64,000 nt of DNA, taken from NCBI GenBank assembly GCA_022376925.1, contig JAIOJX010000032.1, positions 100,742,794 through 100,806,793 on the forward strand, read 5' to 3'. Positions 36,540-46,862 of the stretch are shown in pieces. The position numbers were made by a program, and so were the translations under genes. The DNA is from Tragulus kanchil. Taxonomy: Eukaryota > Chordata > Mammalia > Artiodactyla > Tragulidae. Under the pieces are notes generated by a model. The model was given only the letters and a program-made list of their open reading frames with translations. It had not been told where the DNA came from and made no database searches. Numbering within the stretch: the stretch's first letter is position 1; each line of letters starts with the position of its first letter.

Positions 36540-37000
36540 TCTGACCCCTAGAATGCAAATGATGGTGGATTTAATGTTGTCCCAAAGGTATCTGAGACTG
36601 TCCTCATTTCTTTTCATCCTTTTTTCTTTATTCTGTGCTGTGGCAGTGATTTCCATCACTCTGTCTTCCAGCTCACTTATTCATTCTTCTGCTGAAGTTA
36701 TTCTGCTATTGCTTCTTTCTAGTGTATTCTTCATTCCAATTATTGTTCATTTGTTTCTTCTTTAAATATTTTAGCTCCATGTTAAACATTTCTTGCAGCT
36801 TTTTGGTCAGTGTCTCCATGCTTTTTTTCTGAGATTTTGGATTATCTTTGCTATTATTATTCTAAATTTTCTTCAGGTAGGTTGCCTATCTCTACTTCAT
36901 TTAGCTGTTCTTATGGAGTCTTATGCTCCTTATTTGCAATGTATTTCTCTGTCATCTCATGTTGTCTCCCTTTCTGTGTTTGTGGTCTCCTTTCTACATG
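36540..37000 (-). mobile_element. L1 5' part (ORF1 region?), antisense
   Basis: Text such as CAAATGATGGTGGATTTAAT and TTGCAGCTTTTTGGTCAGTG has the pattern of antisense sequence upstream of ORF2 in older L1s. I could not extract a convincing ORF1 protein. Confidence 0.55.
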
Positions 37001-37594
37001 TTGCAGGATCATAGTTCCTTTTGCATCTGGTGTCTGCCCCTAGTGGGTGAAGTTGGTCTGGGGATTTGTACAGCCTTCCTGGTGGGAGAGACTAGTGCCT
37101 TCCTTTGAGTAGATGGAGCTGTATCTTGTCCCTTTAAGGGGCAGGGCCATGTCAATTGGTGTGTGTTGAGGTGGCTATAGCTCAGTATGGTTTTAGGCAG
37201 CCTGTCTGCTGATGGAACTGTGTTCCTGTCTTGCTCGATACTTGACCTGAGATGTTAATAGCTGTGGAACCTCTAGGCTGTTGGGTGGGGAGTTTAGTGC
37301 CCAAATGGGGACTTTCAGCACTTAATTCTGAAATGGGGACCTCTGGGAGAACCCATGCCAATCTGTGTTTTCTGGAGCCTCTTCCACCAGTGTCCTTGCC
37401 TCCACAGTGAGCTACAGCCAACCTCCACTTCGCAGACCCCTAGTTAGGTCTTTGTTTTTGTTCAGTCACTCAATATCTTACTCTATTTCAAATATCTTTT
37501 CTCATTGTCTCATCTAGTTACTTTGTTTGCATTGTCTTTCAGTAAGTGTAAATCTTTATTCTTCAACAATATTGTTATCTCATATTTGGTGCTT

Positions 37595-38190
37595 TTTGTG
37601 GTGGTTCAGTTGTTAAATCATGTCTGACTCTTTATGACCTCATGACCTGCAGCATGCCAGCCTTCTCTGTCCTTCACTATCTCCCTAAGGTCGCTAAACT
37701 CATGTCCACTGCATCAATGATGCCATCCAACCATCTTGTCCTCTCTTTACTCATTCCTCCTCTTGCCCTCAGTATTTCCCAGCATCAGGGTCTTTTCCAA
37801 TGAGTCTGCTTCGCATCAGGTGGCCAAAATATTGGAGCTTCAGTTTCAGCATCAGTCCTTCCAATGAATATTCAGGGTTGATTCCCTTTAGGATTGACTG
37901 GTTTGATCTCCTTGCTGTCCAGGGGACTCTCAAGAGTCTTCTCCAGCACCATAGTTCAAAAGCATCAGTTTTTCAGTGCTCAGCTTTCTTTCTGGTCTAA
38001 CACTCACATCCGTACATGACTTCTGGAAAAACTATAGCTTTGACTGTATGGATCCTTGTTGATAAAGTGATGTCCTCTTTTTAATATACTCTCTGGGTTT
38101 GTCATAGCTTTTCTTCCAAGGAGCAAGCATCTTTTAATTTCATGGCTGCAGTTACCATCCACAGTGATTTCATATAGAGGTACTAAACTT
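37595..38190 (-). mobile_element. BovB (RTE-clade LINE) fragment, antisense
   Basis: Hallmark antisense BovB text: ATGATGCCATCCAACCATCT, TCGCATCAGGTGGCCAAAAT, ATCAGTCCTTCCAATGAATA, CTCAAGAGTCTTCTCCAGCA and TTTTAATTTCATGGCTGCAG. BovB is an RTE non-LTR retrotransposon known for horizontal transfer into the ruminant lineage. This copy is 5'-truncated and nested in the L1 5' region. Confidence 0.92.
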
Positions 38191-38195
38191 TGTGC

Positions 38196-39780
38196 TGGTT
38201 CCCAGTGCATGTGAGACTTTGTATGTACCCTCTAAGAGAGAGGTTTCTGTTTCTCCCAGACCTGTGGAGCTTCTGCATCCAGACTCTGATGGCCTTCAAA
38301 GCCAAATACTCTGAGGATTTTTCTTCTCAATTCCTGTCACGCAGACTGTTTGGAGGGCTGCTTTTTATATGGAAATGTCCCTGCATAGTCTCTATGTGTT
38401 TAATTTTTTGGTATGAGGACTCTTTTTAGTATGGATGTCTACCACCCCTTTCCTCAGGGTATGCTGACCATTGTCCCCTTGATAGGAGGTGCAGCTGATG
38501 TTGTGATGCCTGAGCATGCAATGGATATCAAGCAGAGTCCCTGCCCCTTGGCTCTGTGTTGTTCCTGCCCTGTCAGGGGCAAGTCTGCTCCCTAGGGACA
38601 GAGTGGAGGCCCACAGATCTGTTTCGGAGGTGTGTTTCTGATCTGTAGTGTGAGACAGGCAGGAGTAGAGTACTCCTACCTGGAGAGAAGTCACTGAGTT
38701 TTCCTCCTCTGGAGCTATTTACCCCTGAGTATATTCTGTTGTATCATTTTTCACCCCTTGTGCTAACTCACAAATTACACTATCGGTGGAGCTGTTCTCA
38801 GCCCCACCTTAACCATGCATATAGCGGCAACTGGCCCAGGCGTTTTTCAGACATCGTTTTCACCAAGCCACCAGGGCAGATCTGCCAAAGTCAGGCCTCA
38901 GGACTAGGACTGTAGTATTCGTGTGCCTGGACCCAGGGTGAGAGCTCTGGGGGCAGCTCAGACTCTGACCTGGTCCATTCGCCTTGTGTATGTGCCCACA
39001 AAGCCCACGACTACTAAAGCTAGACCCATCTTGGACTCAGAAACACTCATCCATTCTGGTGCTTTGCAGGTGCTAACTTTTTACAAAGCCAGCTGCAGGG
39101 GTGTAAATCTGTGCTTCTGGCAGCTATGATGAGAGAATCCAGCTCTTCTTCCTTAGTTGCTTGGCTCTTGGGACTTAGCTGCAGTTTCAGTACCACTTCT
39201 GTGTGTGTTTCTCCCACCAGCATCTGCTCTTGAGACCCTTCTCGGGCAAGTGGGCATGGAGGCAGCCATGGGCAGGGTGTGCAAGCCACTGGGGAGGGCC
39301 AGGGCTGGGCCAGAGGAGGTAATGGCAGGAAGGAAGTGGCAGCCTGCTCGGACAGGCACCCCTCTGAGTGCCCGCCAAGGCAAGGGGGCTGGTGCCTGGG
39401 GAAGGGGGTGAAGTGGTGGCCTAGCCTCCTGTATGCCACTCAGCAGTGGCATCCTGCTTCTCTGGTGGCTCAGATTTCTTCCACAAACATTCCCGGTTGT
39501 GGAACCCCTTATTCCTGCCCCTTCAGGTCTGTCTCTTCACAGCCAATAGCCGTCCTCTTCCTGAGTCCACTCTCCAAACCCCACAGTCCAGCACACAACC
39601 CCTCCTCACCCATGGACATGACTCAGGCTGGGGCGTGCAGAGCTGCCACATGGGGCGTTCATGCAGGTCTTGCTCTGTCCTGCCTGCCAGACTGGTTGCT
39701 GTACTGTCTTTCCTCTCTGTCCCAGATCTCCCTGCTGGGGGTGAGAGTGGGGGTCAGGAATAAGAAGCTGTTGTTTAATG
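38196..39780 (-). mobile_element. Probable L1 5' UTR, GC-richer, antisense
   Basis: About 1.6 kb of higher-GC sequence at the 5' side of the antisense L1, with no CpG-island character and several overlapping spurious open frames on both strands. Assignment rests on position and base composition. It could instead be host sequence. Confidence 0.45.
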
Positions 39781-39784
39781 ACTA

Positions 39785-39912
39785 TAAATTTTGCAAGATG
39801 TAAAGAGTCCTGGACATTCACTACAATATGAATGTACCAAACATTATTGCGTTGTACATTTAAAAATGGCTATGGAGGTAAATTTAGTGTGTTTTACCAC
39901 AATTTAAAAAAA
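39785..39912 (+). mobile_element. Old L1 3' terminus, sense
   Basis: TTGTACATTTAAAAATGGCT, then TGTGTTTTACCACAATTTAAAAAAA, is the typical 3' end of an old L1. Confidence 0.65.
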
Positions 39913-40206
39913 TATGAACCACTGAGGTATGTACATCTGTCATCTCATGTGACCCTTGCAGTAACCCTGGACTGTTAGTAGAATAGCCCCGCGTTATAGT
40001 GAGGAGCATGGGCTTAGAGAAGTGAAGTGAGTTGTCTAAGGCACATGACTGGAGAATGAAAGAGCTGAGCCCCGTATGCAGATCTCCTGTTTGCATGCCA
40101 GAGCTGGCTGCTACCACCACAGGGGAGAGAAGGTCAATGGAATCGAATTAACCCTTGGCAGTTTGTGAAGAAAGCTATAACTGTGTATAGGGGTGTGTAT
40201 GTGTGC

Positions 40207-40237
<31 letters not shown>

Positions 40238-40847
40238 GAAAAAGGAGAAGGATAAGAGGAGGGGGAAGGGTAAAGAAAGAGGGAAGACCATGCAAGCAGG
40301 CTTCCAGATACGTGGTTCATACTTCCTATTCAATTTGTCTGCCTCCCTAAACCTTCAGACGGCAGGTGTGAGTCAACTGTAAACAAAGTGAGGAAAGGTC
40401 TCCAACAGTTATCCCTTCAGCAGGCAAAACCAGAAGTCACTAGCATGAAGTTTATCTGTATACCTGAAATTAAGACCTTTAACATGATCAGGAGATGCTG
40501 GTGGTTCTTACTTTCAAAATGATTCCATGAGATGTCCTCCCATGCTCTATCCCCTCTACCTCCTCTGAAGACAGAAAATGACAACATGCACTTATAAAAG
40601 TAAATTAAATTTAGTAGGAGAAAAGAGGGAAACTGGGAAGTGCAGGCCTCAAGCCTAAGCCTACTTACATAGACCACCAACTCCCTGTATGATCCTGGGT
40701 ATGTCCCTTCCTCTGCCCCAAGGGTTGGGCTGCTCTTACTACCACCATTTTCATTCAATGAGTTTGAGCAGAATTTAGAAGGTAGAACACAGTCTCCCAT
40801 GGAGAGTCCAAAATACAAGAGCATCATCTCATTCCTTATAAGTTGCT
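39913..40847. other. Non-coding stretch with purine microsatellite
   Basis: A (TG)n-(GA)n-purine-rich tract lies at about 40195-40280. An old mammalian repeat piece is likely near 39945-40090. No gene seen. Confidence 0.5.
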
Positions 40848-41153
40848 ACTTTTTTTTTTTGGTGGGGGTTGGGTGCAGTGGGAGGGGAGCAGGCGGGCCA
40901 CTTCTATTGGTCTTTCATTTGTCCATTTTCACCATCTTTGTTCTTTGGCCCGTGTGAGCCTCCCATCACGGTGGCCTCAGTTGTCGCAGAGCACCGGCTT
41001 TGGATGCATGCACTCCAGAGCTCCGGCTCAGTAATTGGACACATCAGTCCAGCTGCTCCATGGCACGTGGGATCTTCCCAGGCCAGGGATCGAACTGGCG
41101 CCCCTTGCACTGCAAGGCGGTGTCCTTACTCACTGGACCACCAGGGAAGCCCC
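40848..41153 (-). mobile_element. CHR-type SINE, antisense, with TSD
   Basis: T-run, then GTTCTTTGGCCCGTGTGAGC, GAGCTCCGGCTCAGTAATTG, GGCACGTGGGATCTTCCCAG, GGGATCGAACTGG and GGACCACCAGGGAAGCCCC. TAAGTTGCT flanks it at 40839-40847 and 41154-41162. Confidence 0.88.
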
Positions 41154-41162
41154 TAAGTTGCT

Positions 41163-41588
41163 CTTATTTACTACATGTTAGGCACTGTGATGGACACGTT
41201 ATGTAAGGCAGCCCTCATCCTTCTACTGCTTGCAAGTTATTTTTATGATGAAACTGCACAGATGATACCACGTTTCCCAAAGTACTTGCCTAGATGATAA
41301 AGAGCAGTCAGAATTGGAATACAGACCTGCTTAGCTGTGAAGGTTGCTCTTTTCTCCACCTTGTGGTGTTTAGCTCAGCAGCCAAGTGACGTGGAGTCAG
41401 AAAAGAAGTTAGCCCTACCTGTCAGCCACAGGGGAATCTTGATGGAGGAGATGGGCATTATTGTTGCAAGAAAAGAGGTGACAAGTAGATGGGGGATGCA
41501 CTGGAGGAGCAGGAACACATAAACAGAGTCAGTGTGGTGGAGAAAATAAAGCTTTTCGGAAAATTGTCAATTATCCTTTCAACTTATA
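41163..41588. other. Presumed intron of FYB2, no repeat recognised
   Basis: Ordinary sequence; nothing beyond short unsupported open frames. Confidence 0.4.
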
Positions 41589-41795
41589 AGTGGTGGTAAA
41601 GAATCTGCCTGCCAGTGCAGGAGATGCCAGAGATGTGGGTTCCATCCCTGGGTTGGGAAGGTCCCCTGGAGGAGAAAATGCCAACTGACCCCATTATTCT
41701 TGCCTGGAAAATCCCATGAACAGAGGAGCCTGGCACGCTACAGTCCACGGGGTGGCAAAGAGTCAGACATGACTAAGTGACCAAGCATACACACA
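41589..41795 (+). mobile_element. Bov-tA SINE, sense, head-truncated
   Basis: It starts GTGGTGGTAAAGAATCTGCC and ends in a CA-rich tail after AGAGTCAGACATGACTAAGT. Duplication J10 begins in its last part. Confidence 0.88.
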
Positions 41796-43947
41796 CACAC
41801 GCGTTGACTTATCACCGGAGATCAGAATGTCACCGTGGTTGAGATCATCATTCCACAACTTTTGTTCTTAAATGCCACAGGAAGCGGTTGGTTTGGACAG
41901 GCAGCAGAGAGCCACTGAAAATTCATATCAAGGAATTTATCAGTAATTGTTAGTACTGTATATTTTATAAGCCGTCTTTATATGTTGTGAAGAAATTAAA
42001 CATACCTGAAGTGTTTCAAAGAGCACACTGTTATTTTCACTCTGTCTCATGTAGAGAATAGCATTACTGGTATTACTCAGTAGATAAGCTATGGCATTCC
42101 ATCAGCACCTAGAGCCTCTTCACAAGCACAGTGAAGTCAGTTAATTGTGCCGCTTTTTTTTGGTAAAATAGTAAGACTTTTTTCTTTTCTTTCTTTCTTT
42201 TTTTTTTTTTTTTTTGATGCTCTAGGCAGGGTTAAGAAACTTCAAAGAACTTCAAGCCAAATTTCAAAATCTTGATGCTTCAGGACTTAGTGAATTCCCA
42301 GATGTTTCTCCAAAGGGTGACATTGGAAGCAGACAGCCCACAGACACTTTGGCCAGTGGGAAACCCCTCTCACATGATCTCCCCGCACCTGATTATGCCA
42401 GTGATGATCCTCAGCCTCTTCAAACCCAGGAAGTGAAGGTGACTCCCAAGAGTGAGGCTCAGAAGTGCTCTAATTCCCCGGAACCTCTGAGTGCTCCTGG
42501 TCCTACAGAAAGCTCACAGAAGGCTTCTCCACAGTCAGATGTGGATCAGTCATACGCTGAGATAGCCGATAAGAAGAAAGTCATGGTGAATGATAACTTC
42601 AGAGACAAGCTCTGTACCTGGGAGGCTTTTTTTTCTCAGAGAAGTGAGACTTCATCCGTCTTTCTCCCTGCTGATTGTGGAAGCAGGGCCTTCCATCTGA
42701 AAGAGCAGAAAAGCATCCGGCTGACTTCAGGGGAGCCCAAGGAAAAGCTGGAAATAAAAGGAGCCCAGACCCTTCCTTCCCAGAGGGGCTTGATGACCCA
42801 AAGAAGGTTGTGTGCCACGACTGAAGCCTCCACTCTTCCACCTCTGCAGGGTGGCAGGAGTCAGACATGACTAAGTGACCAAGCATACACACACACGCGT
42901 TGACTTATCACCGGAGATCAGAATGTCACCGTGGTTGAGATCATCATTCCACAACTTTTGTTCTTAAATGCCACAGGAAGCGGTTGGTTTGGACAGGCAG
43001 CAGAGAGCCACTGAAAATTCATATCAAGGAATTTATCAGTAATTGTTAGTACTGTATATTTTATAAGCCGTCTTTATATGTTGTGAAGAAATTAAACATA
43101 CCTGAAGTGTTTCAAAGAGCACACTGTTATTTTCACTCTGTCTCATGTAGAGAATAGCATTACTGGTATTACTCAGTAGATAAGCTATGGCATTCCATCA
43201 GCACCTAGAGCCTCTTCACAAGCACAGTGAAGTCAGTTAATTGTGCCGCTTTTTTTTGGTAAAATAGTAAGACTTTTTTCTTTTCTTTCTTTCTTTTTTT
43301 TTTTTGATGCTCTAGGCAGGGTTAAGAAACTTCAAAGAACTTCAAGCCAAATTTCAAAATCTTGATGCTTCAGGACTTAGTGAATTCCCAGATGTTTCTC
43401 CAAAGGGTGACATTGGAAGCAGACAGCCCACAGACACTTTGGCCAGTGGGAAACCCCTCTCACATGATCTCCCCGCACCTGATTATGCCAGTGATGATCC
43501 TCAGCCTCTTCAAACCCAGGAAGTGAAGGTGACTCCCAAGAGTGAGGCTCAGAAGTGCTCTAATTCCCGGAACCTCTGAGTGCTCCTGGTCCTACAGAAA
43601 GCTCACAGAAGGCCTCCCCCCAGTCAGATGTGGATCAGTCATACGCTGAGATAGCCGATAAGAAGAAAGTCATGGTGAATGATAACTTCAGAGACAAGCT
43701 CTGTACCTGGGAGGCTTTTTTTTCTCAGAGAAGTGAGACTTCATCCGTCTTTCTCCCTGCTGATTGTGGAAGCAGGGCCTTCCATCTGAAAGAGCAGAAA
43801 AGCATCCGGCTGACTTCAGGGGAGCCCAAGGAAAAGCTGGAAATAAAAGGAGCCCAGACCCTTCCTTCCCAGAGGGGCTTGATGACCCAAAGAAGGTTGT
43901 GTGCCACGCCTGAAGCCTCCACTCTTCCACCTCTGCAGGGTGGCAGG
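41761..43947 (+). repeat. Tandem duplication J10 (41761-42858 / 42859-43947)
   Basis: Unit about 1096-1098 bp. GGTGGCA occurs before the unit (41751), at the junction (42850) and at the unit end (43939). It contains the tail of a Bov-tA, intron sequence and most of FYB2 exon 2. Differences: CA-tract length, T-tract length before exon 2, one deleted C (43566 region), TCTCCA/CCCCCC near 42526, and an A/C change at about 42820. Confidence 0.96.
42230..42858 (+). CDS. FYB2: FYB2 exon 2, copy A, 3'-truncated
   Basis: FYB2 (ARAP/C1orf168) is a cytosolic ADAP-like adaptor phosphorylated after T-cell receptor engagement and linked to integrin activation. A long pyrimidine tract and CTCTAGGCAG precede the exon. 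The AG at 42228-42229 gives phase 1, consistent with the human N-terminus MEGEG split after the first base of Gly. The frame reads G-L-R-N-F-K-E-L-Q-A-K-F-Q-N-L-D, matching the FYB2 start, and continues through PDVSPKGDIGS, SQRSETSSV and KGAQTLPSQR. It stays open for about 210 codons, then the junction at 42858 replaces the exon end by SINE sequence and a TGA at 42868-42870. There is no donor. This copy keeps the reading frame that copy B loses. Confidence 0.9.
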
Positions 43948-44038
43948 GAGAGCCAAGCAAGCAGCAGTCCTGAGAGGAGCTGGCCGAGGAGCACCTGCCA
44001 CCCTATCTATGACAATGAGCGTACTCTCCAGGGCCCAG
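43320..44038 (+). CDS. FYB2: FYB2 exon 2, copy B, frameshifted but with intact donor
   Basis: Same exon as at 42230, complete to its 3' end: ...PIYDNE, ERTLQGP, then G|GTGAG (donor GT at 44039-44040), ending in phase 1. The length is 719 nt where phase 1 to phase 1 requires 720. Relative to copy A one C is missing from the C-run near 43566, giving an in-frame TGA at 43577-43579, after which the frame is open again. The C-terminal tyrosine in PIYDNE corresponds to PIYECE of human FYB2 and could be a phosphotyrosine/SH2 site (inference). The exon is part of the disordered N-terminal half; the C-terminal SH3-like domain is outside the window. The missing base is more likely a consensus error than a true null allele. 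Confidence 0.92.
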
Positions 44039-44389
44039 GTGAGAAATCAAATCCCCACGGGCCTGGGGCAGAGGTGACGGAGGGGAGGGAGGAGGGGTCA
44101 CTGCACGTTTCTAGTTTAGAGCTTGCTGGCCTGGGGTGGTCACATCTGTGTCCTGGGTAGTATCTGCTCCAGACTCTAGCCACTAGTATTCTAGGCCCAT
44201 CTACTAGATTATAGTTCCGGGTTTAGATTAAGGAATTAATCCCTGGGATTATACAAAGAGACAGGGCAAATCTGGATGTGAATCTTTTCTCTACTTCCTA
44301 CAGGATGCATGAACTCGGGGCAGTTTGCTTCACTTCATAAATCCATTGCCAGGCTTCCTTGGCTTAGTAAGCAGAACAGCTATCCACCA
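44039..44389 (+). other. FYB2 intron 2, proximal part
   Basis: Starts with donor GTGAGAAATC. Nothing else recognised. Confidence 0.6.
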
Positions 44390-45260
44390 GGCTGCTCAGG
44401 CCAGAAATTTAGGATCGTGCTCTCTTCCTCTTCCCACCCTCGTTGTTTGCCACTCATCATTGGTTCCAGCAAGCTGTTGTTTCTGGCGCCAAAATATTTT
44501 GTGCATCTCCTGACTGGCATCCCTCTCTGCCTTCTGCCCAAGTCTGCCCCACCGTGGACCATCTCTTGCCTGGACCACGGCAAGGCCCAGCTGGTCTCCC
44601 TGCTTTCACAATCTGGCCCTCTTAAGTATGCTCCTCCTCACAGGAACAGTGATGCAGTAATCCAGTTGTATCACATCCCTGTTTATTTCAACTTTAGCTA
44701 TCTTATAGTGGCTCCTAGGGCTTCCCTGGTGGCACAGACAGTAAAGAATCTACCTTCAATGCTGGAGACCCAGGTTGATCCCTGGGTCAGGAAGATTCTC
44801 TGGAGAAGGGACAGGCTACCCACTCCAGTCTTCTTGCCTAAGGATTCCATGGACAGAGGAGCCTGGAAGGCTACAGTCCATGGGGTTGCAGAGAGTTGGA
44901 TATGACTGAATGACTAACACTTTCACTTTCTTTTCCATAGTGCCTCATACAGTTTGCTCCTTGTCCACCTCTCTTACCCGCTCCTCTTTCACCACATTGG
45001 CCTTCTTTCTTTTCCTTTAACATACCAAGCTACCCCAGGGCCTTTGCACTTGTTGCCCTTTCTGTCTGGAACATTTTTCCCGTAGGACTTTGACATCTCC
45101 CACACTCCATCAGGATCTCTGTCCAGTAACACCTGCTGTGAGTGGACCCTGTGGATCACTTTGTCTATAATGGCCACCTACCTCCAACACTCTTCACCTT
45201 CTTACATTGCTCTGGTTTTCTTCCTATCTATTGTCTCTGTCTAGTATATTGTATATTTGT
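44390..45260. repeat. L2-like LINE remnant interrupted by a Bov-tA
   Basis: The pattern of the mammalian L2 3' region: TGGACCACGGCAAGGCCCAG, TCTGGCCCTC, CCAGGGCCTTTGCACTTGTT, GTCTGGAACATTTTTCCC. The SINE at 44718-44925 splits it. A further L2-like piece (TTCAAATGTCACTTTCCCAG) lies at about 45570-45800. Confidence 0.65.
44718..44925 (+). mobile_element. Bov-tA SINE, sense, in FYB2 intron 2
   Basis: GGGCTTCCCTGGTGGCACAG to the GACTGAATGACTAACACT tail. ATAGTGGCTCCT before and ATAGTGCCTCAT after suggest an imperfect target-site duplication. Confidence 0.9.
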
Positions 45261-45834
45261 TTGTTTACCTCAGTAAAATATAAGTTAAATGAGAATAAAA
45301 GCTGTCTTCTTTACTATTGTATCCCCAGAACCTAGGAGAACAGGGTCAGTTTCAGTGAGTCCTCAAGAAAGTATGTTTTGAATGGATGGGTGGATGGATG
45401 ACTCAACTCTCTTGCTTACAATCCTGTTTGGTTTCTCTTTGCACTCAGAAAGCATCTAAACCACTTACTCCTGACTTCATGGGTCTGCTTCTTTCAGTCC
45501 CTGCTTATGTCTCTGACTTATTTCTTGCTGTCTTTCCCTGGCTCACTAGCCCATGGACAACACCCTGGGTTCTCTTGCTGTTCCTTGGACAGACTTTATT
45601 ATGACTCAGGACCTCATGATTTCTGCTCCCTTTTCCTATACCATTCTTTTCTTTGATCTTTGCATCATTGCCTTTCGGTCTAAGTTCAAATGTCACTTTC
45701 CCAGATAAGCCTTCTCTAGCCAAAGATCTCTATCTAAAGACCATTACCTCACCAGCAAGAATTCACATTCTTTCATATCATGATGTTTTATTTCCTTTAT
45801 AGAATTAGTAGATTGGCATGATTTTCTTTCTTTT
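45261..45834. other. FYB2 intron 2, L2-like and old repeat text
   Basis: A short TGGATGGG-type repeat at 45380-45400 and an L2-like tail up to about 45800. No exon seen. Confidence 0.45.
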
Positions 45835-46135
45835 TTTTTTAAATTGAAGTATAGTTGATTTACAATGCTATGTTACTTTTAGGTGTACAGCAAATGATTT
45901 AGTTATGTATCTATCTTTATCTTCTGTTCTGTTTTAGATTTTTTTTCTGTATAGATTAACACAAGATATTGAGTATAATTCCTTGTGATATTCAGAAGGT
46001 TCTTGTTGGGTATCTGTTTCATGTGTAGTGATGTGTATGTTAATCCCAAGCACCTTATTTGTGCCCCATCACCTCCTTGCTATGATTTTATATGTTTGTT
46101 TGCATGTTTGTCATCGGCAACCTCCTATTGGAATA
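45835..46135 (-). mobile_element. L1 3' end, antisense
   Basis: T-run, then AAATTGAAGTATAGTTGATT, CAAGATATTGAGTATAATTCC and the usual 3' UTR text. Confidence 0.85.
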
Positions 46136-46689
46136 AAAACTCTTGAGGGTAGAACTCTATCTTCTCTTGCCCTTAATTCTAGTCCCAGCCCCTAGAACAA
46201 TGCTTGGAATTAAGTAAATAATTATTGATGAAGGGATAGGAAGGAGAGGTGGGAGGGAAGAAAGGGCTAGACAACCTACCTGACAGAGCTGTTGGGAAGA
46301 TCAAATGAGATAACCTGTGTAAACTGCATAGCACAGTGCCTGATAAAAATTAGGAGCTCAGCTAGTATATGATCATTCACTGTCTTTCCTATTTTATAAA
46401 GACTAAAATCTCTGATATGGCAGCTTATAAGTCAAGTCCTAGAGGAAAGGAACTTTGGCCCTGGCCATGTAACCCCTGCTGGTAGGGCTAGAAGGAAGCC
46501 CTCTCCTCGACTGTAGAGGAGAGTGGAGCTTTGAGGATGTTGTACTGACGTGTAAAATACTAGCCAACTTCTTTAGTTTTACCATGTAGTCAATCACTGT
46601 ATTGTGTCAACCAAAAGTCAAGGCCCTTGAATAATACAAGATCTTGTGCTGTTTTCAGTGTAAACGGCAGATACAGTTGTTGTTGTTTG
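46136..46689. other. FYB2 intron 2, MIR remnant
   Basis: The 3' half of a MIR is visible at about 46285-46390 (AAATGAGATAACCTGTGTAA, ATAGCACAGTGCCTG). Nothing else. Confidence 0.55.
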
Positions 46690-46862
46690 AACTACCAGGG
46701 CCTCAGTCAGTAGAGTCTGCCTGCAGTGTATCCCTGGAGAAAGAAATGGCAACTCACTCTAGTATTCTTGGCTGGAGAATTCCATGGCCAGAGGACCCAA
46801 GCCTAGTGAGTCCACAGTCCATGGCATCACAAAGAGTCAGACGCAACTGAGTGACTTTCACT
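46690..46862 (+). mobile_element. Degenerate Bov-tA SINE, sense
   Basis: CAGGGCCTCAGTCAGTAGAG head, an internal deletion, then GAGAAAGAAATGGCAACTCA and CACAAAGAGTCAGACGCAAC. About 40 bp shorter than its relatives. Confidence 0.8.

Larger units (their letters stand above)
34397..36540 (+). repeat. Tandem duplication J9 (34397-35490 / 35491-~36540)
   Basis: Offset 1094 bp, starting ATCCATTTATATTTAAGG. The last ~45 bp of copy A (about 35445-35490) do not match the corresponding text of copy B (from about 36540). The start overlaps the end of J8, so this short segment is present at 33309, 34397 and 35491. Confidence 0.93.
28240..39780 (-). mobile_element. Long antisense L1 with ORF2, probable ORF1 and 5' UTR, riddled with insertions
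   Basis: The 3' UTR begins at about 28250 (TTTTATTGAAATGTATTAG). ORF2 runs leftward from about 36 kb: endonuclease-region text at about 32.4-34.4 kb (AGAATGTGTATTCTGCTGCT), a linker frame at 32021-32356 (-) with FFEKISKIDKSLARL and RPITSTEIE, an RT catalytic position at 31317-31334, and a C-terminal frame at 30056-30262 (-) with [10 protein letters not shown] and PHTYGQLIL. Probable ORF1 lies near 36.5-37.0 kb and GC-richer 5' UTR-like sequence at 37.0-39.8 kb. Nested in it are CHR SINEs, a Bov-tA, BovB, an RPL31 pseudogene and duplications J8 and J9. It is inactive: many stops, and the first catalytic Asp of FADD reads as His. Ends and ORF1/5' UTR limits are approximate. Confidence 0.8.

Noticed and set aside
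39255..39290. ATGGAGGCAGCC as FYB2 exon 1
   Set aside because: FYB2 exon 1 should encode a MEGEG-like start ending in phase 1 before a donor. This site does not give that and lies in repeat-like sequence.
39279..39803. Long overlapping open frames on both strands (174, 130, 105, 99 residues)
   Set aside because: GC-rich sequence lowers stop frequency. The frames overlap in all phases and none resembles a known protein. Probably L1 5' UTR.
42349..42870. Frame at 42349-42870 as a complete small gene ending GGRSQT
   Set aside because: It is FYB2 exon 2 running into duplicated SINE sequence at 42858. The ATG is an internal Met and the stop is in the SINE.
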